A stretch of 27,422 nt of DNA from a virus, in the IMG/VR virus record IMGVR_UViG_3300044645_000302, positions 1 to 27,422 of that record. One strand, written 5' to 3'. Shown here one piece after another: positions 1 to 5,806 of the stretch (the first letter of the stretch is position 1; every line of letters begins with the position of its first letter). The position numbers were made by a program, and so were the translations under genes. The notes beneath the pieces are model-generated. The model saw only the letters and a list, made by a program, of their open reading frames with translations. It was not told the origin of the DNA and did not search any database.

Positions 1-180
1 CCACTTGGTCCAAGCCTCATAGGGATCCATAAACAACCCCTTGTACTTTGCTAGTTCGTTCTTGGCTTTAGATACAACGCGAGAGTTATCTTGTTTTTCG
101 ATTTCTTTGATTTGGTTTTCTTTTGTCTGCTTACCAGTAGCCAAGGCATATAGTTTGTTTAGTTGTTCTGCTTTAAGCAT
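1..180 (-). CDS. 5' part of an unrecognised gene (possible internal virion protein), cut by the left edge
   Basis: An open frame of 60 codons starts with ATG at 180 and runs off the left edge without a stop. It begins MLKAEQLNKLYALATG and is rich in Lys, Glu and Gln with alternating charge, so it is probably helical. The start follows the stop of the gp14-like gene by two bases, and a strong ribosome binding site, GGAGGAAGATAAAA, sits just before the ATG and overlaps the end of that gene. In T7 the gene after gp14 is gp15, another internal core protein, so a gp15-like role is a positional guess. The visible part has no motif that proves it. Confidence 0.75.
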   Translation of the reverse strand, partial: MLKAEQLNKLYALATGKQTKENQIKEIEKQDNSRVVSKAKNELAKYKGLFMDPYEAWTKW

Positions 181-182
181 TT

Positions 183-899
183 TTATCTTCCTCCAACCGC
201 ACCGCCTGATGTCCTGTTGGTGTATGCGTTATTACTGGGATTAAATCCCGATGACGATCCACCGCCTGATGACATTCCAAACTGCCTATAGGCTCCATAT
301 CCAGCCGCAGCTCCACCAAGTACACCGCTAGCTACGCCGCTCAGCAACATAGCCGATGACGAATCTGCGATTGGTCCGCGCTGTTCCATGAATGTAACTT
401 GCTCTGGTGCATTGGTGTTTCTCTGTGCCAACATGTTCTGATACTGGGTTTCAATATCCCGTTGCTGATTCATAAAGTTTACCTTTAGGTTCTTCTGATT
501 CAGTCTGGCATCTTCGGTAGCCTGACGCATCAACGCCCTTGCGGATGCGGAGTCTAGGCTAATTCCCTTCGAGGACACGCTGCCGAGAAAGGCTTGAGTA
601 GCCTGTCGTGTCTGCTTGGACATTGCCGAGGAGTTGTTGTTGAACATCATCCTCGCGTAATAGTTCTGACCAACAAATGTCTTGTTTGCTTCTTCTTCGA
701 TCTGTCTATTTAGGTGGTACTGTGCTTCCCACTGTCTAAGAATGTTTCTGTTCTGTGCTTCGTTCTGCCACTTTCCCTGAAAGTTGGCTTGATCCTGCTG
801 CATCTTTTGGGCAATGGCTTGTGCTTTTGCTGAAGAGGCCCCACCAATGGCAGAGACAATGCTGCCAGCTGCCGCCAATCCGCCTATGATAAAAGGCAT
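183..899 (-). CDS. Internal virion protein, T7 gp14-like
   Basis: A 238-residue protein with a small hydrophobic, glycine-rich N-terminus (about residues 4-22, IIGGLAAAGSIVSAIGG) and a long Gln/Asn/Ala-rich helical middle (25-175). A second Ala/Gly hydrophobic stretch lies at about 183-201, followed by a Ser/Gly-rich tail. This layout fits the T7 gp14 class of internal core proteins (196 residues in T7), which are ejected and insert in the outer membrane during infection. The start is ATG at 899 with AGGAG overlapping the end of the large terminase gene, so translation is probably coupled. The position after the large terminase is unlike T7. The gp14 assignment rests on composition, length and the following reading frame rather than on a sharp motif. 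Confidence 0.65.
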   Translation of the reverse strand: MPFIIGGLAAAGSIVSAIGGASSAKAQAIAQKMQQDQANFQGKWQNEAQNRNILRQWEAQYHLNRQIEEEANKTFVGQNYYARMMFNNNSSAMSKQTRQATQAFLGSVSSKGISLDSASARALMRQATEDARLNQKNLKVNFMNQQRDIETQYQNMLAQRNTNAPEQVTFMEQRGPIADSSSAMLLSGVASGVLGGAAAGYGAYRQFGMSSGGGSSSGFNPSNNAYTNRTSGGAVGGR

Positions 900-900
900 G

Positions 901-2568
901 TCATCTCCTGTAGAATCTATCTAACACGCTTGGTGTTCTTGTTGTTTCGATACCATTGACCTTCTGGCCATAGTATCTATCTCCAAGCAATACGGACATT
1001 CTCTTGTTGCCCAGCCACTGCTTGATTGTTTCTTTGTGTTCTTTTTCCTTGTTCCGTTCAATGACGGTGTCTGGGTTTACGACAACCTCGCTAGACCATC
1101 TGCTTACAGCGGACGCAAGGATATCAATTCTGTCGTCGTGCTTCATGGCACCACGCTTGTCCTGCATTCTGGTTATCTGCAGCTGGTTGTCCTTGTCCCG
1201 TATGGCTCGGTGATCGAAGATGAGTCGATGTGTTGCCATGATTGGCTCAAGCACATCCAGTATTCTCTTCTCCTTGTTTCCCTTTACCTTGAACTCTTCT
1301 ATTGCAACCCTGTTGCACATCTGGGATACGACTGGCCTCAACAACGAAGAGAACATACCATCACCATAGTTTGATTCGATGTTGATTATGGATGCATCGT
1401 ACTTGTTTGCTGTCTTGGCTATGGCAGATAGAACCGAATGATCGTATCCACCCTGTAGGCCAAAAAGGTCATGAATGACAATGTATCCATTGACAAAGGA
1501 CGCAACGCATATTGCCGTTTCGTCTGCTCCTCTGCCCGAAGGATCCACAAAGACCTCCGTGCTTTGATACTGCGTGACGCTGTCGGCCTTCCATAGAGGG
1601 CCGTACAGATAGTCACCATTCAATCCAAAGGATGGAATCTTCAATGGTGTTCCTCTTGCCCAGACTACCTTCTCTGGAAATACATCCAGAGGACAGTCCA
1701 TGACAATCAGATCCTCTAACCTAAGCGGATACTTGTTTGCATCGCTTAGGGTTGGATCCAGCTTATAGTGCAGGGCATAGTTTCTTGGGCCAAGCTTTGC
1801 TTTCTTTTCCTCAAGTGTTTTTCTCGGGAACCTAACGGGATCAACCGAGTCTCCAGCTTCGACATCCAGCTGCAGGATGTATTCATCTACATGCTGTATC
1901 TCGTCATCGTTGTCCTTGTTTGGCATCTCTGCTGGGAACTTAACGATCTCATAAGGCAACCGCAGATAGATTGAGTCAGTTGACTGGTAGGTACCCAATA
2001 GGATTACCCGACCGTGGTCTACTGGGTTTCTGACATTCTCGATTTCCTTGAGTCTGTCCAACAGCTTCTGTCTAGCTGGGGGCGTATCCGAGTTCTTTTC
2101 GATCTCTATGTCATCACCCAGCACATAGTCTGCGTGACTGCCTGTGATCTGTCCCGTGATGCCCTTGGCAAAGCAGGATAGATCCTGACCCTTGCGGGTC
2201 TTGCAACCGACATTGAATCCAAAGGCGTTGTCCTTGTCCCAGTCTCGGGGCAACAGGTGTACCATGTACGGCACCAGCGAGATGATCTGCCGTACCTGAG
2301 AGATGAACGAGATTGCCTTGTCCTGTCCCGCAGAGATTACCATGATCGTTGTGTTTGGATCCTGCAGCAACAACCAGCTTGCGAATACCGCAACGATGGT
2401 TGACTTGCCAGCACCACGGCCAGCCTGTAGCTGAAAGTCCCGTGGTCCGTATTGAATTCTGTGGGCCATTGCATACTGTAGTGGAGATGGTTCTCCAAGA
2501 CCTAGGTACTTGAAAGAGAAAAACAGATGGTTTCTGAAATCCTCTAGTACTTCTTCTGGTACTTTCAT
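901..2568 (-). CDS. terL: Terminase large subunit (T7 gp19-like)
   Basis: A 555-residue ATP-driven DNA packaging motor and nuclease that acts at the portal of the prohead. Walker A is AGRGAGKST at residues 49-57. Walker B is ADYVLGDDIE at 146-155, with the Asp pair followed by EKNSDT much as in T7 gp19. The coupling motif LLGTYQS lies at about 191-197. The C-terminal RNase H-like nuclease shows FVDPSGRGADET near 340-351, an acidic IESNYGDG near 397-404 and KHDDRIDILASAV towards the end. Length is close to T7 gp19 (586). The start is ATG at 2568, chosen because AAAGGAGG lies five bases upstream (spacer TACT plus A). The gene is preceded by one of only two sizeable spacers in the window. Confidence 0.96.
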   Translation of the reverse strand: MKVPEEVLEDFRNHLFFSFKYLGLGEPSPLQYAMAHRIQYGPRDFQLQAGRGAGKSTIVAVFASWLLLQDPNTTIMVISAGQDKAISFISQVRQIISLVPYMVHLLPRDWDKDNAFGFNVGCKTRKGQDLSCFAKGITGQITGSHADYVLGDDIEIEKNSDTPPARQKLLDRLKEIENVRNPVDHGRVILLGTYQSTDSIYLRLPYEIVKFPAEMPNKDNDDEIQHVDEYILQLDVEAGDSVDPVRFPRKTLEEKKAKLGPRNYALHYKLDPTLSDANKYPLRLEDLIVMDCPLDVFPEKVVWARGTPLKIPSFGLNGDYLYGPLWKADSVTQYQSTEVFVDPSGRGADETAICVASFVNGYIVIHDLFGLQGGYDHSVLSAIAKTANKYDASIINIESNYGDGMFSSLLRPVVSQMCNRVAIEEFKVKGNKEKRILDVLEPIMATHRLIFDHRAIRDKDNQLQITRMQDKRGAMKHDDRIDILASAVSRWSSEVVVNPDTVIERNKEKEHKETIKQWLGNKRMSVLLGDRYYGQKVNGIETTRTPSVLDRFYRR

Positions 2569-2587
2569 AGTACCTCCTTTCTAAAGA

Positions 2588-2615
2588 CTTCCTAGGATCC
2601 ATCGACCCTAGGAAG
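2588..2615 (-). repeat. Perfect 9-bp inverted repeat just upstream of terL
   Basis: The arms CTTCCTAGG and CCTAGGAAG match perfectly around a 10-base loop. In the transcript the hairpin ends about 20 bases before the terL start, just ahead of AAAGGAGG. No run of T follows directly (only TCTTT), so it is a poor intrinsic terminator and more like an RNA processing or translation-modulating element. Confidence 0.7.
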
Positions 2616-2666
2616 CGTAGCGAAATTCCACCGCATGATTGCCCGATGGATGGCAGCCGTAATGGT

Positions 2667-2682
2667 ACTCCCTGTCGGGAAT
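2667..2682 (-). repeat. Short hairpin in the terS-terL spacer
   Basis: On the transcribed strand this reads ATTCCC-GACA-GGGAGT: a 6-bp stem with one G-T pair and a four-base loop. It lies upstream of the larger 2588-2615 hairpin. The stem is short, so its role is uncertain. Confidence 0.4.
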
Positions 2683-2712
2683 ACACGGCATAGCGTAATT
2701 ACTTCCCTAAGA

Positions 2713-2913
2713 CTATGAGGAAGCTTTTCGCATGATCTTGAAAGGAACAATGTCCTCAAGATCGGCACTTGGGAGTGCCTCTTTGGTTGGCTTATTCTCT
2801 GCAACTACTCGGGCAACGACTTGATAGAGAGACGGGGATCTCTTCTCTTCGTCCATTAGATCCTGAATAAGGCAGTCGATAAGCAAATCCTTAAGTGTGT
2901 TGATGTCGTTCAC
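2713..2913 (-). CDS. terS: Terminase small subunit (probable)
   Basis: A 66-residue protein, MNDINTLKDLLIDCLIQ at the start. It has the layout of the short small terminases of T7-like marine phages: a helical N-terminal half, a Pro-Ser turn (RSPSLYQVVARVV), then a second helix and a closing hydrophobic ending like LPF (here IVPFK). It would recognise the concatemer DNA and recruit the large subunit. ATG at 2913 overlaps the stop of the preceding basic protein by four bases (ATGA), so the two are translationally coupled. It is shorter than T7 gp18 (89 residues). The assignment combines pattern and position beside the large terminase. Confidence 0.65.
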   Translation of the reverse strand: MNDINTLKDLLIDCLIQDLMDEEKRSPSLYQVVARVVAENKPTKEALPSADLEDIVPFKIMRKASS

Positions 2914-3245
2914 TTCTTTTTCTTCGCATTCTGGTAACGCTGTAACAAGCGTCTACCCTTGGCAACCGCACTTGGCTTATCGCCATAGTGGTTCCAAGCC
3001 TCTAAGCTAAGCTTAAGGCGGGTCTTTTCACCCTTTGAATCCTTAAGCGGTCCAGCCGCAGAACCCATTCGCACCAAGAACGAACCTTGACGGCGCATTT
3101 GTTCTGGTGTCTTTGGTGCTCCCCCGACTGGGGCCTTTAGCTTAGAACCAGTTGCTCTGTTGTATTTGTCTCGACCAGCTTGGGTAAGACCTCCCTTGGG
3201 ATTCTTATCCTTCTTGGTCATTGATACGGATGGCTTCTTTGGCAT
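2910..3245 (-). CDS. Small basic protein, DUF6321-like
   Basis: A 111-residue, strongly basic protein. The recognisable core runs through KNPKGGLTQAGRDKYNR, KAPVGG, TPEQMRRQGSFLVR, a GPLKD segment, TRLKLSLEAW and finally AKGRRLLQRYQNAKKKK. This order (GGLT-x-GR, PExMRRxGSFL, GP, TRL-L-A-W, KGR-LL-RY) is what I know from the DUF6321 family, seen in many phages with no known function. The basic charge suggests nucleic acid binding; that is inference. ATG at 3245 overlaps the stop of the preceding 32-codon gene (TAATG), and its stop overlaps the start of the small terminase, so it belongs to a coupled packaging-gene cluster. Confidence 0.8.
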   Translation of the reverse strand: MPKKPSVSMTKKDKNPKGGLTQAGRDKYNRATGSKLKAPVGGAPKTPEQMRRQGSFLVRMGSAAGPLKDSKGEKTRLKLSLEAWNHYGDKPSAVAKGRRLLQRYQNAKKKK

Positions 3246-3343
3246 TACTTCTTCTTCTTGACTGGCTTCTTCTTGGCTTCAGCCTTTGCCATCTTCATAC
3301 CCTCTGCGGTGTATGGAAACTTCTTCTTTCCTACTTTTGGCAT
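3245..3343 (-). CDS. 32-residue Lys-rich micro-protein
   Basis: A small gene reading MPKVGKKKFPYTAEGMKMAK and ending in a run of Lys with a single Pro and Val. Start ATG at 3343 is preceded by AAGGGAAAGTAAC, a good ribosome binding site. Its stop shares a base with the next ATG (TAATG). I recall similar MPKVGKxKFPYTxxGM micro-proteins in other marine podoviruses, which supports it being real. The function is unknown. The high charge (about 13 Lys in 32 residues) suggests contact with DNA or RNA. The Lys-rich tail is coded by a run of AAG triplets. Confidence 0.8.
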   Translation of the reverse strand: MPKVGKKKFPYTAEGMKMAKAEAKKKPVKKKK

Positions 3344-3344
3344 G

Positions 3345-3473
3345 TTACTTTCCCTTCTTGAAAAGCTTGGTGATTGGGAATGGGTGGGCGATCAAATAGC
3401 CAGCGAGGAAGGTTAGTCCTGCAAACCAGATTGATCCCAATAGTGACTCGATAGTAGCGATAGTAGTAATCAT
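3345..3473 (-). CDS. 42-residue single-span membrane micro-protein
   Basis: ATG at 3473 follows AAGGAAAACAA, a clear ribosome binding site. The product starts MITTIATIESLLGSIWFAGL, has one hydrophobic span at about residues 10-31 and a basic C-terminal tail (KLFKKGK). By the positive-inside rule the C-terminus would stay in the cytoplasm. The gene lies one base before the next micro-gene. A small holin or a virion membrane peptide are both possible. T7 has its 67-residue holin gp17.5 between fibre and terminase genes, the same place as here, so holin is a reasonable but unproven guess. Confidence 0.75.
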   Translation of the reverse strand: MITTIATIESLLGSIWFAGLTFLAGYLIAHPFPITKLFKKGK

Positions 3474-3490
3474 TTGTTTTCCTTTGCAGC

Positions 3491-3667
3491 TTATGCTGCG
3501 TTTAAAGACGAAGAGTTCAAGAGAAGCAAGGTTGCTTCGGTAGACAAGATGTCTTCGTCAATTTTTAGAATTTGTTCAAGTTGACCACAACGAACAGCAA
3601 TATCTCTCTGCATGTTCAGGTAGCTTAGTCTGTTGTTGAAGATCTGTATTGTTTCTTCTGGTGTCAT
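3491..3667 (-). CDS. 58-residue helical micro-protein, unrecognised
   Basis: ATG at 3667 begins four bases after the stop of the large virion protein gene, and the frame ends TAA at 3491-3493. The product starts MTPEETIQIFNNRLSYL, has heptad-like hydrophobic spacing over residues 8-52 (a likely helix or coiled coil) and contains one Cys. No strong ribosome binding site precedes it; a 7-bp inverted repeat overlaps the preceding stop, so expression may depend on coupling. I do not recognise a family. Support comes from the tight fit between two other genes and from filling a stretch that otherwise has none. Confidence 0.65.
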   Translation of the reverse strand: MTPEETIQIFNNRLSYLNMQRDIAVRCGQLEQILKIDEDILSTEATLLLLNSSSLNAA

Positions 3668-3671
3668 GCTG

Positions 3672-3688
3672 TTATACCAGCGGTATAA
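3672..3688 (-). repeat. 7-bp inverted repeat at a stop codon
   Basis: TTATACC and GGTATAA flank a three-base loop, covering the last codons and stop of the 539-residue virion protein and lying just before the start of the 58-codon gene. No T run follows, so it is not an intrinsic terminator. Confidence 0.5.
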
Positions 3689-5291
3689 GTTCTTGCGCTC
3701 TAGCGACTAGGTGTGATTGCAGTAGAACGACATCATAGATATCCGTTCCATCCAGAGCTACATATGCTGCAAGTCGGTTTCCAACCGCAGCAGTACCAGC
3801 CTGTAGATCATCCGTTGGGACGTATGGACTGAGAACCCTGTTCTGGACATCAAATCTAAAGATCTGGCTAATACCAGACGCAACATAGGAATTGACATAC
3901 CCCATTCTACCTTCCGAACCAAATGGAGCATAGGCAGCACACGAACCAGTGTTCATTGCTACAGCACCGTCAATTACGATGTTTGCAGTCCACGCTCCAG
4001 TTGTACCACCAGCAATATCGAATAGATCGACGGTAGCCGTGTTACCTCCACGGAAGTAATAGCAGAACGAGTGTCTTGAGTTTTTCGCTATGTCTGGTCT
4101 AATTCCAAAAGATGGAATCCAGAAACCACCAGCCGCGTTTGCAGCAGAGCCAACAGCAAAATATGCTGTTGACCATGAGTTTGTCGCAATGCTGTTGGTG
4201 CCGTTGTTGATCGTGGCATCCATGTAGTTGTAGGTATAGGTGGTTGTGGTAGCCGTGCTACGAACCACAATGAGGTTTGGATACTCAATGACGAACTTCG
4301 CGCTGGAAGACGGGGTTACCGTCCAGTTACCACCACCAAGTGTATACACTGGCGATGGACCAGCAGTATGCGAAGCGATGATTCTCCGTTGACCAACCGC
4401 AGTTGGAGTAACGGTATCTTCCACGATTCTGATCTGGAAGTTTCTAAACTCGTTTGCAGCAACCACCGCATCGCCAGCAGATGCTTGACCTGTCAAGGTA
4501 CCAGCAGCGGACGCAGTTGCGGTAAGAGCGAATCTCTGTACAACACCTGTGTCATAGTTGTATGTACCCTTGATGAAGCCATCGCCAGGATTGCAATCAA
4601 ACGGCGTATACTGCTCATCTAGTACAAGGATATGAGAATCCGTGCCGATGGTTGCTGGAAGGTTGGTTGTGGAAAGACCGCTAGACAGGGTATTTGTTGC
4701 TACCTCTAGGGATCTCCAGATGTTTGATGCCGTAGCAGCAGCACCAAGCATGAATACACGACCAGCTACAATCTCGTAGCGAGCACCAGTAGCTGGAGTA
4801 AAACCAAAAGATGACTCGACGGTAATAGTCGGGGTTGTTCCACCAGTGTTTGCAACGATGTAACGCTCGGCTGTCTTGCCAGCAACGGTGTCGATGATTC
4901 GTAGTTTGAAACCACGATCACCAGAACCACCACGGTTGGCCAGCATGTTTACACCGACAGCTGTTGCAAGCGCGGTACTTAGGACTACCGAAGTAGTCGT
5001 GGCACCAGCTGCGATTGTACCCACAACACCAAATGACGGAGCAAACGCCACCGCAGCACCAGCACCGAATGTACCAGCCAATGCTGGAGACTGCACAAAG
5101 TTTGATCCCTTTGTCACGATGTTGTATCTGTTGAGAACAGTGTTGCTTGCCAGTTGATAGACAAACGGGTTTCTTGAAATATCCGATCTTAAATCGGAAC
5201 ACACAGCTACAGCTGCGGAGTGTGCTGTGGGCAGGGGAGGAACCGATACCCACATCATTCTGTCGATTACTTTTTTAAATGTATTGGCCAT
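3672..5291 (-). CDS. Virion structural protein, marine-phage type (539 residues)
   Basis: The product starts MANTFKKVIDRMMWVSVPP and continues with an Ala/Gly/Thr-rich segment (about 60-115: VQSPALAGTFGAGA, SFGVVGTIAAGA) and repeated beta-rich blocks. It resembles large conserved virion proteins common in marine phage data sets. There is no recognisable enzyme motif, so a tail-associated beta-structured role is inferred from composition and its place in the fibre cluster. The start is ATG at 5291, not the further upstream start in the same frame at 5324. AAGGATAACCTG lies directly before the ATG, and the ATG overlaps the stop of the preceding gene (ATGA). Confidence 0.8.
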   Translation of the reverse strand: MANTFKKVIDRMMWVSVPPLPTAHSAAVAVCSDLRSDISRNPFVYQLASNTVLNRYNIVTKGSNFVQSPALAGTFGAGAAVAFAPSFGVVGTIAAGATTTSVVLSTALATAVGVNMLANRGGSGDRGFKLRIIDTVAGKTAERYIVANTGGTTPTITVESSFGFTPATGARYEIVAGRVFMLGAAATASNIWRSLEVATNTLSSGLSTTNLPATIGTDSHILVLDEQYTPFDCNPGDGFIKGTYNYDTGVVQRFALTATASAAGTLTGQASAGDAVVAANEFRNFQIRIVEDTVTPTAVGQRRIIASHTAGPSPVYTLGGGNWTVTPSSSAKFVIEYPNLIVVRSTATTTTYTYNYMDATINNGTNSIATNSWSTAYFAVGSAANAAGGFWIPSFGIRPDIAKNSRHSFCYYFRGGNTATVDLFDIAGGTTGAWTANIVIDGAVAMNTGSCAAYAPFGSEGRMGYVNSYVASGISQIFRFDVQNRVLSPYVPTDDLQAGTAAVGNRLAAYVALDGTDIYDVVLLQSHLVARAQELIPLV

Positions 5292-5803
5292 CAGGTTATC
5301 CTTGCTCTGTTTGTTGCAGCCCAAGCTGCGAAATTCTGACCGAAGATTATACGATCAGCTGGCAAACCGTTTAGGTTCACCAAGTTTGAAGCCGTAGAAC
5401 AGGTTGTAACTGTAGAACAGGTTGTAAGTGTTCCAGACTCTAGTATCGCGGTATTTCTAAACCGCTGAATCAACTTATCATACCCAAGTGGAGCAAGCAA
5501 TGCAGCTAGAATTCTTCTTAGCAGCGAGTTTCCTTCGTGCTTGACATCAAGATAGATCTGAAGCTGATCGTTGGCATTCATGCTGGATGTGTTGTAATCC
5601 AGCACTAGTTCCGTTCCGTTGAACGAGACTGCACCCTTTGTGGAGGATGCAAAGTTGTAGATCACGGTGTTTGCCGTGACATTTGTAATTACCAGAATGC
5701 TGCTTAGTGAAATAGCATCATCTAGGTTTCTAAATATTACCTTGTTGTTTGCTGGGTCGAAGGTATAAGACCCATTGAAATCAATTCCTAACAGTGCTTT
5801 CAT
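5291..5803 (-). CDS. Virion-associated beta-rich protein (170 residues)
   Basis: The N-terminal half is a beta-rich domain: DFNGSYTFDPANNKVIF, then ITNVTANTVIYNF, GTELVLDYNTSSMNANDQL and QIYLDV. The block 'ITNVT-IYNF ... L-L-YNTSSMN--D-L-I-LD' recurs in virion proteins of marine phages. The C-terminal half is helical, then carries an imperfect duplicated TTCSTVTTCSTAS element with two cysteines (see the tandem repeat entry). ATG at 5803 follows AGGATAAAAC and lies three bases after the stop of the long fibre gene. The function is unknown; a fibre or baseplate accessory is inferred from position. Confidence 0.75.
   Translation of the reverse strand: MKALLGIDFNGSYTFDPANNKVIFRNLDDAISLSSILVITNVTANTVIYNFASSTKGAVSFNGTELVLDYNTSSMNANDQLQIYLDVKHEGNSLLRRILAALLAPLGYDKLIQRFRNTAILESGTLTTCSTVTTCSTASNLVNLNGLPADRIIFGQNFAAWAATNRARIT
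5394..5427 (-). repeat. 18-bp tandem duplication inside a virion gene
   Basis: The 16-base unit GTAGAACAGGTTGTAA (as written on the plus strand) occurs at 5394-5409 and again at 5412-5427, a period of 18 bases or six codons. It encodes two near-identical Thr-Cys-Ser-Thr turns. Two copies with a whole-codon period point to a recent in-frame duplication. Confidence 0.85.
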
Positions 5804-5806
5804 GTT

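Larger units (their letters stand above)
2569..2712 (-). other. Structured spacer between small and large terminase genes
   Basis: A 144-base stretch without a credible gene, in a genome where neighbouring genes otherwise touch or overlap. It holds two inverted repeats (listed separately) and ends in the strong ribosome binding site of the large terminase. The only reading frames through it are a shadow frame without a ribosome binding site and a 14-codon frame. I see no sigma-70 or T7-type promoter consensus. It may hold a promoter for a phage polymerase, an RNA processing site or a packaging signal; nothing visible decides between these. Confidence 0.5.

Noticed and set aside
2114-2686. 190-codon frame over the 5' half of terL
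   Set aside because: It is an out-of-frame shadow of the terminase, which shows all expected motifs in its own frame.
2655-2690. T7-type promoter near GGGAGT in the terminase spacer
   Set aside because: Bases upstream of GGGAG do not match the CACTATA core, and the same sequence was not found in the other spacer.
2592-2804. 70-codon frame crossing the terS-terL spacer
   Set aside because: It begins inside terS without a ribosome binding site and has no family-like content; a 14-codon frame within it is also unsupported.
5394-5427. CRISPR-like repeat
   Set aside because: Only two units with no spacer between them, inside a coding frame with a six-codon period.
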